From Armatimonadota bacterium (GTDB lineage Bacteria; Armatimonadota; UBA10988): a DNA stretch of 35,790 nt. The stretch lies in the NCBI GenBank assembly GCA_016235455.1, contig JACRKZ010000131.1, positions 1-35,790 on the forward strand, given 5' to 3'. The notes beneath the pieces are model-generated. The model was not told the origin of the DNA. It ran no database searches and saw nothing but the letters and a program-made list of their open reading frames with translations. The position numbers and the translations under genes were made by a program. Positions 1 to 8,300 of the stretch are shown here, piece after piece. Within the stretch, counting starts at the first letter, position 1, and every line of letters begins with the position of its first letter.

Positions 1-720
1 CACGACCTCGGCGCTGACCTGCGCGGGTGTGTGCCGGCGGTCCGTGTTCCAGTTCTCGGCTCGCAGCGTGACGCTCTGGCTCACGCGACCGCCGGAGCGG
101 TTGCCAAGCGCCAAAGTGACCAGCGCCACGCGCCGCGCTACGGCGGACCGCACGCGGGCCGATTCCACCCACACCGGTGCGGTGCGCAGCAGCTCGATGC
201 GGCCGATGATGCCGTTCCAGTTGCCCTGCATCCCGCCCAGGTGATGGCCGCCGATGCCCGGCGGGAAGCCCTCGGTGTCGACGCGAATCGTCAGCCGATG
301 CCGGCCGGGACTCAGGTGCTCGCTCAGGTCGTAGGTCTGCGCGGTGCAGACGCCGTCCTGGGCGCCGATGCGCTGGTCGTCGAGCCACAGCGTGGTGCGT
401 TTGGTGCGCTCCAGCGTCAGCGTGACGTGGCTGCCGGCCCAGTCGGCGGGGATGTCGATGTCGCGCTGGTACCAGGCCAGTCGCGGTGAGTGGTGCAGCG
501 GCGTCCAGCCGTTGGCCGCACGGTTGGCGTTCGGCGTGCCCTTGGCGTTGGTCTGGGTGGTGCCCGGCAGGGCGACAGTGTCGGGCAGCGCGCGCTCGAA
601 CCAGCGCTCGCCCAGGCCGTGGTCGTCGGCGTCGATGGCGAACCGCCAGGGGCCGGCCAGCGAAACGACCTCGCGCGTGGCAGGCGCGGTGAGAGCGAGC
701 GACAGGAGAGCGATCATCAT
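1..720 (-). CDS. Glycoside hydrolase family 2 protein, N-terminal part (runs off the left edge)
   Basis: The minus strand is open from an ATG at 720-718 to the window edge, giving the first 240 residues. They begin with a short hydrophobic signal-like stretch (MMIALLSLALTAPA), followed by SLAGPWRFAID and, around residue 80, WYQRDIDIP. This is the usual opening of the GH2 sugar-binding jelly-roll domain of beta-galactosidases and beta-glucuronidases. Further on, LWLDDQRIG, YDLSEHL and GGMQGNWNGIIGRIEL match the same domain and its junction with the immunoglobulin-like domain. The catalytic barrel lies outside the window, so substrate and catalytic glutamates cannot be read. Export is inferred from the N-terminus. 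A second in-frame ATG follows immediately at 717. I see no strong Shine-Dalgarno site. Confidence 0.85.
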   Translation of the reverse strand, partial: MMIALLSLALTAPATREVVSLAGPWRFAIDADDHGLGERWFERALPDTVALPGTTQTNAKGTPNANRAANGWTPLHHSPRLAWYQRDIDIPADWAGSHVTLTLERTKRTTLWLDDQRIGAQDGVCTAQTYDLSEHLSPGRHRLTIRVDTEGFPPGIGGHHLGGMQGNWNGIIGRIELLRTAPVWVESARVRSAVARRVALVTLALGNRSGGRVSQSVTLRAENWNTDRRHTPAQVSAEVV

Positions 721-819
721 GCCGTCAGCTTCGGCGTCCGCCGACCGGCTCCTCTGCCGCCGGGCTCGGCAGGATGTGCACCGTGCGCCGCGAACCAGCC
801 TGGCCAGCGGGGTAGGGCG

Positions 820-1266
820 ATGCTGACCTGGCGGCGCGTGGTGATGGGCTTGATGGTGCTGGCGCTCGGCGGTTGCGGAGGGCAGACGGCGACCGCGGTC
901 ACCGACCTGGCGGCCGCGCGCTCGCGCTGGCGGGCGTCGGGGTCGGCCAACTACCACCTCACGCTGGCCACCTACTGCTTCTGCCCCGACCGCGAACGGA
1001 TCGTGGTGACGGTGCGCAACGGCGTGCTGTCGACGGCCAACTGGGAGACCAGCGGCACGCCCGTGCCGGCCGGGCAGCTCTCGCTGGCGCTGACCATCGA
1101 GGGCCTGTTCGCCAAGCTCGAAGATGCGTACCAGCGCCACGCGGCCACGGTGACGGTCACCTACAACGCCGCCGACGGCCACCCCGAGCACATCGCCATC
1201 GACTACGACCTGCAGATGGCGGACGAGGAGATTGGCTACGGTGTGAGTAGCTTCGCGCGGGACTGA
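820..1266 (+). CDS. Small DUF6174-like lipoprotein
   Basis: This 148-residue protein starts at ATG 820, preceded by the purine-rich GGTAGGG. The N-terminus has two arginines, a hydrophobic stretch and a lipobox ending LGGC with Cys19, so it is probably a lipoprotein. The mature part holds W37, an NYHLTL strand and a YCFCP motif (Cys53, Cys55), then a long segment ending IDYDLQMADEEIGY. A short lipoprotein with Y-x-C-x-C followed by paired strands and a terminal D-x-x-x-x-D-E-E region matches the DUF6174 family as I know it; the function of that family is not known to me. The gene is divergent from the GH2 gene and convergent with the oxidoreductase gene. An upstream in-frame extension to 490 overlaps the GH2 gene and has no family character. 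Confidence 0.72.
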   Translation: MLTWRRVVMGLMVLALGGCGGQTATAVTDLAAARSRWRASGSANYHLTLATYCFCPDRERIVVTVRNGVLSTANWETSGTPVPAGQLSLALTIEGLFAKLEDAYQRHAATVTVTYNAADGHPEHIAIDYDLQMADEEIGYGVSSFARD

Positions 1267-1292
1267 GCGCTGGTGCTTGGGGCTGCGAAGAA

Positions 1293-1348
1293 CTACAGAT
1301 TGCGCAGATTGCACAGACGGCCAGTCAGGTAATCTGCGTAATCTGTGG
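1293..1348 (+). terminator. Stem-loop of CAGATT repeats between convergent genes
   Basis: Positions 1293-1310 pair with 1331-1348 without mismatch in plus-strand RNA (18 bp, including two G-U pairs), leaving a 20-nt loop. Each arm holds two copies of CAGATT spaced 9 nt apart. The element lies 26 bp after the DUF6174 stop and 19 bp beyond the stop of the convergent oxidoreductase. A terminator or mRNA-end stabiliser is the simplest reading. There is no T-run after the stem, so intrinsic termination is not certain. Confidence 0.6.
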
Positions 1349-1367
1349 ATCCTCAGGGGCTCGATCC

Positions 1368-2606
1368 TCAGATCGCCCACGGTCCGCGCCGTGGCCGTGA
1401 CAGCCAGCGGCTGGCCTCGGGGTCGCCGAGGATCTCTTCCTTCTCCGGGTCCCAGCGCAACGGCCGGCCGAGCCAGGTGGCGATGTTGCCCAGGTGGCAG
1501 ACGGTGACCGTGCGGTGGGCGACGGCGATGTCGCGGAAGGGCTTCTCTCGGGTTTGCACACAGTGCAGGAAGTCGCCGATGAGGCCGCCGTTGCCCTTGT
1601 AGTTGGGGATGTCCAGGTTGGCCGGCAGCTTGGGCGCGCGGGTGCGCTGGGTGCGCTGGTCTTCGGTGAACTCGCCACCCTCGAACTTGGCGGTGAGGAT
1701 GCCGCCCCAGCCGCCGCCGTGGTAGAAGGTCATGCCGTTGGCGAAGCGATAGGTCAGCCGTTTGGTGTCCCGGCCGTCGGCCGGGATGATCTCCGTCGGC
1801 CCGGTCTCGTGGAGCCCGCTGAGGAACAGCGCGCCGCCGAAGCCGTGGGCGCCCCAGTCGGTCATGCCGCCGCCCGAGTAGTCGCGCCAGGCGCGGAAGT
1901 CGAGCAGCCGGTGGTTGAATGGCACCTTGGGCGCCGGCCCCAGCCACATATCCCAGTCCAGCCCGTCGGGCACGGGCTCGGCCGGCAGGCAGTGGTCGAC
2001 CGACGGTCCGCCGACGTTGACATAGACCTCCTGCAGCGCGCCCATGACGCCACTGCGCTGGATGCGGTGGAGGAAGTTGTAGTCCTCCCAGACGCGCTGG
2101 CTGCCGCCCGAGAAGACGCGGCCGAGCCGGCGCGCCGTCTCGATCATCACCTGGCCCTCATGGACGGTGAGCGTCTCGGGCTTCTCGCAGAAGACGTCCT
2201 TGCCGTGCCGCATGGCGTCGCACGAGATCGTCGCGTGCCAGTGGTCGGGCGTACCGATCATGACCGCGTCGATGTCGTCGCGGCTGGTGATCTCGCGGAA
2301 GTCGTTGACCGCGGCGCAGGCCTGGTTGGCGTAGCGGCGATCGACGATGCCTTTGGCGTTGAGCACATTGGCGCGGACGACGTCGCACACGGCGACCATC
2401 TGCACCTCCCGCCGGCCCAGGAAGTCGCCCATGTCGCCCGTGCCACGACCGCCCATGCCGATGGCGCCCATGACGATGCGGTTGCTCGGCGCGGGCCGCT
2501 CGTCCTTGCCCAGCGCGCTGGCCGGCACGAACAGCGGCGCCACCCCGGCGGCCAGAGCGCTCTTGAGGAAGCCACGACGGGACGGGTTGCTGTCTGCGAC
2601 GCGCAT
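1368..2606 (-). CDS. Gfo/Idh/MocA family oxidoreductase, Tat-exported
   Basis: This 412-residue NAD(P)-dependent oxidoreductase starts at ATG 2606, with GGAG a few bases upstream. Residues 8-32 form a twin-arginine signal (SRRGFLKSALAAG, arginines 10-11), so it is probably folded in the cytoplasm and exported through Tat. The dinucleotide-binding loop GAIGMGGRGTG is at 47-57, a GTPDHWH motif at 118-124 and the conserved CEKP of the family at 140-143. The C-terminal domain has SGGGMTDWGAHGF, the helix VAHRTVTVCHLGNIA and a typical WDPEKEEILGD ending. Length and order are normal for secreted members common in Planctomycetota and Armatimonadota, thought to act on sugar derivatives; the substrate cannot be read. 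It lies 55 bp downstream of the acetyltransferase gene and may be cotranscribed with it. An open upstream extension to 2885 overlaps that gene and is not protein-like. Confidence 0.95.
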   Translation of the reverse strand: MRVADSNPSRRGFLKSALAAGVAPLFVPASALGKDERPAPSNRIVMGAIGMGGRGTGDMGDFLGRREVQMVAVCDVVRANVLNAKGIVDRRYANQACAAVNDFREITSRDDIDAVMIGTPDHWHATISCDAMRHGKDVFCEKPETLTVHEGQVMIETARRLGRVFSGGSQRVWEDYNFLHRIQRSGVMGALQEVYVNVGGPSVDHCLPAEPVPDGLDWDMWLGPAPKVPFNHRLLDFRAWRDYSGGGMTDWGAHGFGGALFLSGLHETGPTEIIPADGRDTKRLTYRFANGMTFYHGGGWGGILTAKFEGGEFTEDQRTQRTRAPKLPANLDIPNYKGNGGLIGDFLHCVQTREKPFRDIAVAHRTVTVCHLGNIATWLGRPLRWDPEKEEILGDPEASRWLSRPRRGPWAI

Positions 2607-2661
2607 CGGAATCTCCGGCTGTATGCTCCGAGGTTCGGCGCGGTGCGCGAGAGTCCTTCGC

Positions 2662-3879
2662 TCAGTAGACGGGTTCCACCCAGGCCGTGAGCGCTGGGAA
2701 CAGCTGCTCGAACACGGCGGCCTCGCCGCGGGCCACGTAGGCATCAAGATAGAACTCGCGGATCTTGGGCAGCGTGCGATAGCCCAGCGCCAGCGGTGCC
2801 AACAGCGGCGGCGGGAGGTGCAGGTGGTGGTCGGGCTCGCCGACGGGCGGCCCGACTCTCGTGACGCGACCGTCGACCAGCTCAATCGCCACGGTCGGGC
2901 CGTACAGGCCGAGATGCACCACCGCCGTCAGGCCGGCCGCTCGTCGCTCCAATTCCGGCGCCAGCGCCGAGAGCAAGGCGACGGGATCGGCGACGCGCAC
3001 CTGCCAGGCATAGCAACTCTCGCAGCGCGCGCCGAGCGCATTGGCCGTGAGCACCAAGGGGTGGCTGGCCGGCAGATCCAGGCGCAAGTGGGGTTTGCCG
3101 CGCGCTATCGCGAGCCGCCGCGCATGGGCCAGAACGGCCAGGTCGGCGCCCTCGGGCAGGTGAGAAGCCTGCCCCAGAATGAGCCCCTGGCCGAACCCGT
3201 GGAAGAAGACGCGGGCATAGCCCAGGGTCTCATCGCCTCGGTCCACCAGCCAGGTCTCGGCCTCGTAGCCGCTACCTTGGCTGTCGGCCAGTTGGTAGCG
3301 CCAGATGGCCTCGTCGCGCGTGGAGGCCAGGTCGAGCTCGGCACTGACCTCGTTGCGCCAGCAGTTGAGTCGCTCCGCGTCGCGCGGTTCGGCCAGCCGG
3401 AAGGTGAACCCGTCGGAGTCCGCGGGCGCCTGGTCGAGATCGAGCAGGTGATGGGCGTCCAGCGGCACGGAGTACTCGTAGCCGTAGCGCCGGTAGAAGT
3501 ACGGGATGCCGGCGATGAGCGTCAGCAGGGCGCCGCGGCGAGCCAGGTCGGCATGGCAGGCGGCCATCATGGCGCTGGCCAGGCCCTTGCCGCGCCACGG
3601 CTCAAGCGTGCCCACCAAGCCCACTTCACAGTACGGGACGATGGTCTGGCCGAGACGCAGGTGGCCGGGGATGAGGCATTGCGAACTCACCACTTGGCCC
3701 GCGGGCGTGACGCCGACCCAGAAGTCGGAGGGGCTCATGTGGGGGTGGACGGTCATCAGCTGGCGAGCCAGCTCACCCACGGTGGCGTCGTGCACCGTGG
3801 TGTTGAGCGCCACGATGCCCTCGATCTCCGCCGCCGTGGCCGGGCGCACGGTCAGGTTGTCGGGTAACGTCTTGGTCAT
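2662..3879 (-). CDS. Eis-like GNAT N-acetyltransferase with C-terminal SCP2-type domain
   Basis: This 405-residue protein has the layout of the Eis family. The N-terminal GNAT domain is at about residues 9-150, with the acetyl-CoA loop PWRGKGLASAMM at 95-105. A second GNAT-like fold occupies the middle, and a sterol-carrier-like domain fills about 300-405. In Mycobacterium tuberculosis Eis, Tyr126 and the C-terminal carboxylate of Phe402 are catalytic. Here the segment FYRRYGYEY places Tyr129 in the matching position, and the chain ends on an aromatic residue (WVEPVY). Eis acetylates amines, including aminoglycosides, but the natural substrate of this protein is unknown. The start at ATG 3879 follows a weak ribosome site. 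The gene is divergent from the HD-GYP gene and may lead the oxidoreductase gene in an operon. Confidence 0.87.
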   Translation of the reverse strand: MTKTLPDNLTVRPATAAEIEGIVALNTTVHDATVGELARQLMTVHPHMSPSDFWVGVTPAGQVVSSQCLIPGHLRLGQTIVPYCEVGLVGTLEPWRGKGLASAMMAACHADLARRGALLTLIAGIPYFYRRYGYEYSVPLDAHHLLDLDQAPADSDGFTFRLAEPRDAERLNCWRNEVSAELDLASTRDEAIWRYQLADSQGSGYEAETWLVDRGDETLGYARVFFHGFGQGLILGQASHLPEGADLAVLAHARRLAIARGKPHLRLDLPASHPLVLTANALGARCESCYAWQVRVADPVALLSALAPELERRAAGLTAVVHLGLYGPTVAIELVDGRVTRVGPPVGEPDHHLHLPPPLLAPLALGYRTLPKIREFYLDAYVARGEAAVFEQLFPALTAWVEPVY

Positions 3880-3944
3880 GGTGCTTACTTGTCGCCTGAG
3901 CGGCGCACCATGCTAAGCACGGGACACCTGGCGCGAACCGCGCG

Positions 3945-3973
3945 TTGACGCAGACGGGCAGCGGCACTAGACT
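3945..3973 (+). promoter_or_regulatory. Sigma70-type promoter of the HD-GYP gene
   Basis: TTGACG (3945-3950) and TAGACT (3968-3973) are separated by exactly 17 bp. They lie about 95 bp upstream of ATG 4069, in the gap between divergent genes, pointing towards the HD-GYP gene. The -10 box TAGACT recurs ahead of the HAD gene. Confidence 0.65.
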
Positions 3974-4068
3974 CGGACTCCACACAGGGTGGCGCTGAGG
4001 CCGGCGGCAGGGATGCGGTTTGGCCAGAATCGGCCATGGCGGGCTAGCCGCGAGGGCCGATTGGAGCA

Positions 4069-5367
4069 ATGGCGGATTCTCTCATCATGAGCACAGCACA
4101 GACGTTGTTGCGACAAATGGCGGGTCTCGGTCCGGAGCCTGAGGCGCTCGCTCGCGAGTTGGCGGCCTGCTACGAGAGCCAACTCGAGCAGATGACCAGC
4201 CATCTGGGCCAGATGTATGAGGAACTGATGCTGCTCTACGGCGTCGGCGACGACGTGGCCGCCACGCTGCACCCCGATACCATCGCCGACCAGGCCCTTG
4301 ATCGCATCGTCGACCTGATGGATGCGGAACTGGGCTTCGTGGTCCACGTGACCGAGCCCGACCAGCCGCTCGAGATTGTCGGGTCGGCGGTTCTTCCGGC
4401 CGGCGCGGCGGTGCTGACCCACTGGGCAACCTGGCAGGCGGTCAAGCGCGACCGCGCGCTCATCCTCAATGGCGACCTGCTGGTCGAAGCGCCGCCCAGC
4501 AACGGTGTGACCAGCCTGCTCTCGTGCCCCTTGCGCGCGCGCGGCAGTGTCATTGGCGCGCTGCACCTGCTTAACAAGACGGTGCCCGGCGGCTTCACCA
4601 CCGTCGACCAGAGTCTGCTCCAGGCGGTGGCCACGCAACTCGGCACGGCCATCGAGAACGCCCGCTTGTTCGAAGCCGAGCAGGACCACGCGCGGCGCGT
4701 CACCGCCGCCCTCGACGAACTGCAGAGCACCTACGACGAAACACTCAAGGCCCTGTCCAGCGCCCTCGACCTGCGGGACAACGAGACCGAGGGCCATGCG
4801 CAGCGGGTGACCCGCTATGCCGCCCGGATCGCCGAGGCGATGGGCTACTCCGGCGCGCTACTGGTCGAGATTGAGCGCGGCGCGCTGCTGCACGATATGG
4901 GCAAGATCGGCATTCCCGACGGCATTCTGCTCAAGCCCGGCCGGCTGACCGAGGACGAGTGGGTGATCATGCGCACCCACGCCGAGCTCGGCTACACGAT
5001 GCTCCGCAACATCGGCTTCCTCGAGCGCTCCGCCCCGATCGTGCGGCACCACCATGAGCGGTTCGACGGCACGGGCTACCCCAGCGCGCTGGCCGCCGAG
5101 CAGATCCCCATCGGCGCGCGCATCTTCGCCGTGGCGGACACGTTCGACGCCATGACCTCCGACCGGCCGTACCGCAAGGCGCTGGGCTACGAAGAGAGCT
5201 GCGAGGAGATCCTCCGCTGCGCGGGCTCGCAGTTCGATCCGGCGGTGGTCGAGGCCTTCCAGCATGTGTCGCCCGACGCGTGGTCGATCATCCGCGCGGT
5301 GGTTGAGCGCGAGATTGAAGCCAAGCGGGCAGCAGCGGCGGCGGCCGACCGTGCCGAAAACCTCTAG
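4069..5367 (+). CDS. GAF domain / HD-GYP cyclic-di-GMP phosphodiesterase
   Basis: This 432-residue cytoplasmic signalling protein has no membrane segment. A short N-terminal helical region (1-60) is followed by a GAF sensor domain (about 65-200), recognisable by LLSCPLRARGSVIGALHLLNK and ending VATQLGTAIENARLF. A coiled linker leads to an HD-GYP domain (about 222-405). Its residues are HAQRVTRY (243-250), the HD pair in LLHDMGKIGIPD (His275, Asp276), HHHERFDGTGYP (327-338, holding the GYP signature) and DTFDAMTSDRPYR. The metal and substrate residues appear intact, so it should hydrolyse cyclic-di-GMP. The ligand of the GAF domain is unknown. The gene has its own promoter at 3945-3973. Another ATG at 4087 is possible. 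Its TAG stop shares bases with the stop of the convergent gene. Confidence 0.95.
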   Translation: MADSLIMSTAQTLLRQMAGLGPEPEALARELAACYESQLEQMTSHLGQMYEELMLLYGVGDDVAATLHPDTIADQALDRIVDLMDAELGFVVHVTEPDQPLEIVGSAVLPAGAAVLTHWATWQAVKRDRALILNGDLLVEAPPSNGVTSLLSCPLRARGSVIGALHLLNKTVPGGFTTVDQSLLQAVATQLGTAIENARLFEAEQDHARRVTAALDELQSTYDETLKALSSALDLRDNETEGHAQRVTRYAARIAEAMGYSGALLVEIERGALLHDMGKIGIPDGILLKPGRLTEDEWVIMRTHAELGYTMLRNIGFLERSAPIVRHHHERFDGTGYPSALAAEQIPIGARIFAVADTFDAMTSDRPYRKALGYEESCEEILRCAGSQFDPAVVEAFQHVSPDAWSIIRAVVEREIEAKRAAAAAADRAENL

Positions 5368-8300
5368 GGCAAGCCTGGTAGCCGCGGCAGACCCGGTAGG
5401 CCCGGCACGCCCGGCACGCTGGGCAGACCGGGGAACAGGTCTGTGACGTTGGGTACATGCAGCCCTGCCAGCGCCTGGCTGACATACCCGTTGATCGAGG
5501 GCAGCGACGGCATGGGCCAGTTGGCGTGGCCCAGCAAGTTGGCCAGGTCGGGCTGTGCCAGCAGGTCGCGGAGCGCTGGCAGGTTGGGTAGCTGCACCGA
5601 CGGCAGCAGCGCCGGGGCGTACAACACGTCTGGTACATCGGTGCCGACCAACGGCGGTCTGGCCCGCTCTTCACCGACCACGAAATGCTCCACCCACAGG
5701 TTGTCCGCGGCGTAGGCGTCGGGCTCCGCGCTGAGGGCCGCGACGAACAGCTGGGGTGTCTGAGGCGCACGGCCGACCACGCGCAGGACGACCGCGCGGG
5801 TCTCGCCTGGCGCCAGCGCGCCCACCGCCACCTCGCCCAGCCGGCTGGTGTCGTTACGGCTCAGCGCGTCGCGGGGGTCGGTATCGTAGGCCACGAGGCG
5901 GACCCGGCTGGCGGGCTTGGCGCCGAGGTTGGCCACGCTGAGCGGCAGGGACAGCACGCGACCGGCAGCCAGCGTCTGGGGCAGGTCCCTCACGCCGTTG
6001 GCCGATAGGGCTAGGTCCACCTGGTCGTGGTTGGTACCGACCCCGGCGCGGTCAGCGAGTTGGTCGGCCTGCCCCTGCGACGTGGCGGCGACGGCGATCT
6101 GCGTGAAGCGGCGGCGCACAATGAGCCGCGTGTCCGTGGCCAGCAGGTAGTGGGCACCGCTGCACCCGACGGCCTGGATGTGAATCCTGGCGCTGGGCAG
6201 GCGCGAGGGCGCGGTGGGGATCAGCTCGCGCGGCACCTCGAAGAGGTAGGTGCCATCGGGCACAACATTGGCCAGGCGGCCGACCTCGCGGTCATTGACC
6301 GAGAAGACGAGGGTGAATGGCTTGTAGCTGCCGCGCGGCCACTGGAGCTGGAAGGTGGCCGCCAGCCAGGCTCGCTCGACGCTGTTCTCGAGCGAGGGCA
6401 GCGCGGCTCGCGGGCCCCAGCTCGCGCCGCCATCGGTGCTGCGGATCTCGTACTTGAGGTCGGCCACGCCCTCGGAGTCGCCATGCCAGGTGACCCACAG
6501 CAAGTCGTCGTCGTAGCCGACCAGTGGGTACTCGGAGTAGACGGAATCGTTGGACAAGACGCGTGGCGCCGACCACGCGCCGCCCGCGCGGGCGCTGGCG
6601 AAGCACGCCTCGCTGGCCGCGCCGTCGGCCTCGCGCCACACCGCCGCCAAGTCGCCCCGCGCGTTGGCCGCCACTTGCGGCTCGCCACAAACAGCACCAG
6701 GCCGGCTGAGCACTGTGGCGGCGCCGACCGGCTCGCCCTTGGCGCTGAGTGCGACGGTCATGATGCGTCGCTCCGCGCCGCGCACCGACACCCAGACCAG
6801 TTGCAGGCCGCCAGGGGTGAAGGAGAATTGAGGCCAGGCCTGGGTCTCGCCAGGCTCACGTGGGAGCGGCAGCTCCGGCCCGAAGGTGCGGCCATCGTCC
6901 TGGCTCAGCCGCAGGTACACCTGCCCGCCGGCGCGCAGATCACACCACGCCACGCCGACTGTCTGCTCGCCGCTCACTTGGACCACCGGGTCGTCGACGC
7001 CCTTGCCGTGGTCAGTCAGGTACTGCGTCTTGCGCCAGGCGTTCATGTCGCGCCCGCTGGCCTTGAAGGCCACATCGCCGGCCCGGCCGGGCGCGCGGTC
7101 CTCCCACGTCAGATAGGCCTGGTCCGTGGCGCGGCGCACACGCAGGTACGGCCAGAGCGCCTCGTGTCCCGGCGCCGAGGCGCGCAGCACGCCCATCCTC
7201 CGGCTGGCCTGCGCGCCATGCGACAGTGCGGCGAAGTGGACCGCCACGCGGCCGTCCTGTTCAGGCTCGTACCAGGCCAGACCTAGCCATCGGTTGCCGT
7301 CCGCGGCCATGGGGTGGTCGCTGGCGTCGCGCTCCAGGCCGCCCAGTCGGGCCGCCACGGTCGGCCGAATGGTCATACCGCGCACATCGGCGGCCCGCGT
7401 GGGCTCATGGTTGCCCGCGCCGGGGAACCCGGTGGTGTCCAGCACCCACTGCCAGCCGCGGTTGAGGATGAGTGTCTCCCACTCCTGCCAGGTGCGCTTC
7501 ACGTCGGGTGCGACGGCATCCTCGTCGAGGCACTTGAACATCATCTTGCCGTCGACGGAGCCCCAGTCGAGCAGGATGTCGCCCTGGTTGACGCAGGCCT
7601 CGAAGCTGTCGCTCATGTACTGCGCGCTGTGGCTGGTGCCCAGGTACATGCGCTTGCCCTCGGGCAGTTCAAAATGCAGCGGCCATTCGTAGGCATGCTC
7701 CACGCCCAGGTAGCCGCGCAGCTTGACATCGAAGGCGCGCGCGTCGATGCCCATGCGTGGCACGACCTGGAAGGTGAAGGAGCCGTGCGCCGGCAGCACG
7801 GCGCCGTGGATGGCGTTGCTGCCCATGCCGGGCAGCAGCTGGACGCGCCCGTCATCGGGATCAGGCCGCAGGCGGAGGCCGTTGACCGCGCTGTCGGATG
7901 GGTTGCTGACGCGGCAGGTGTAGGCCAGTGTCAGCGGGTCCTGGCTGACCACTTGGAAAGCCACCTGGCCAACCTGAGCGCCGAACTCGACGCGCACCGT
8001 GGCCTTGTCGACGGGGGCGCCCTCGATGGGGGGCACGGAGCCGGCGGCAGCCGAGTAAAGGCCGAGCACCAGATCTCCGGCAGTGACCTGTCGCGGCGCG
8101 TTGAGCACCAGGCGCACATACTTGTACTGACCGGGTGCCAGCGTGCATGGCTCGCCTGGCGCGCCGAGCCCGAGCACCGCGCCATCGATGCCCGGCGGCT
8201 CGGTGATCGGTCTGATGATGAAGGAGCGTGGTTGGGCGCCGCGGTTGAACACGGCGACGGTGTCGCGGCGGCCATAGCCGGCAGAGATCGAGGTCGACCA

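Noticed and set aside
1277..1507. Small ORF over the CAGATT stem-loop (TTDCADCTD, NLRNLWILRG)
   Set aside because: This is a translation of the repeat palindrome and of the antisense strand of the next gene; such calls are typical artefacts.
1494..2690. 398-codon open frame opposite the Gfo/Idh/MocA gene
   Set aside because: Shadow of a conserved oxidoreductase; no recognisable domain.
5364..5430. True collagen-like domain in the PGLP tail
   Set aside because: The Gly-X-Y triplet is not kept; the units are proline-rich tetrads of only 22 residues.
6027..7286. Long open frames on the plus strand opposite the large exported protein (also 7314-9113)
   Set aside because: No start site, no family signature, and the antisense frame has a signal peptide, promoter and ribosome site.
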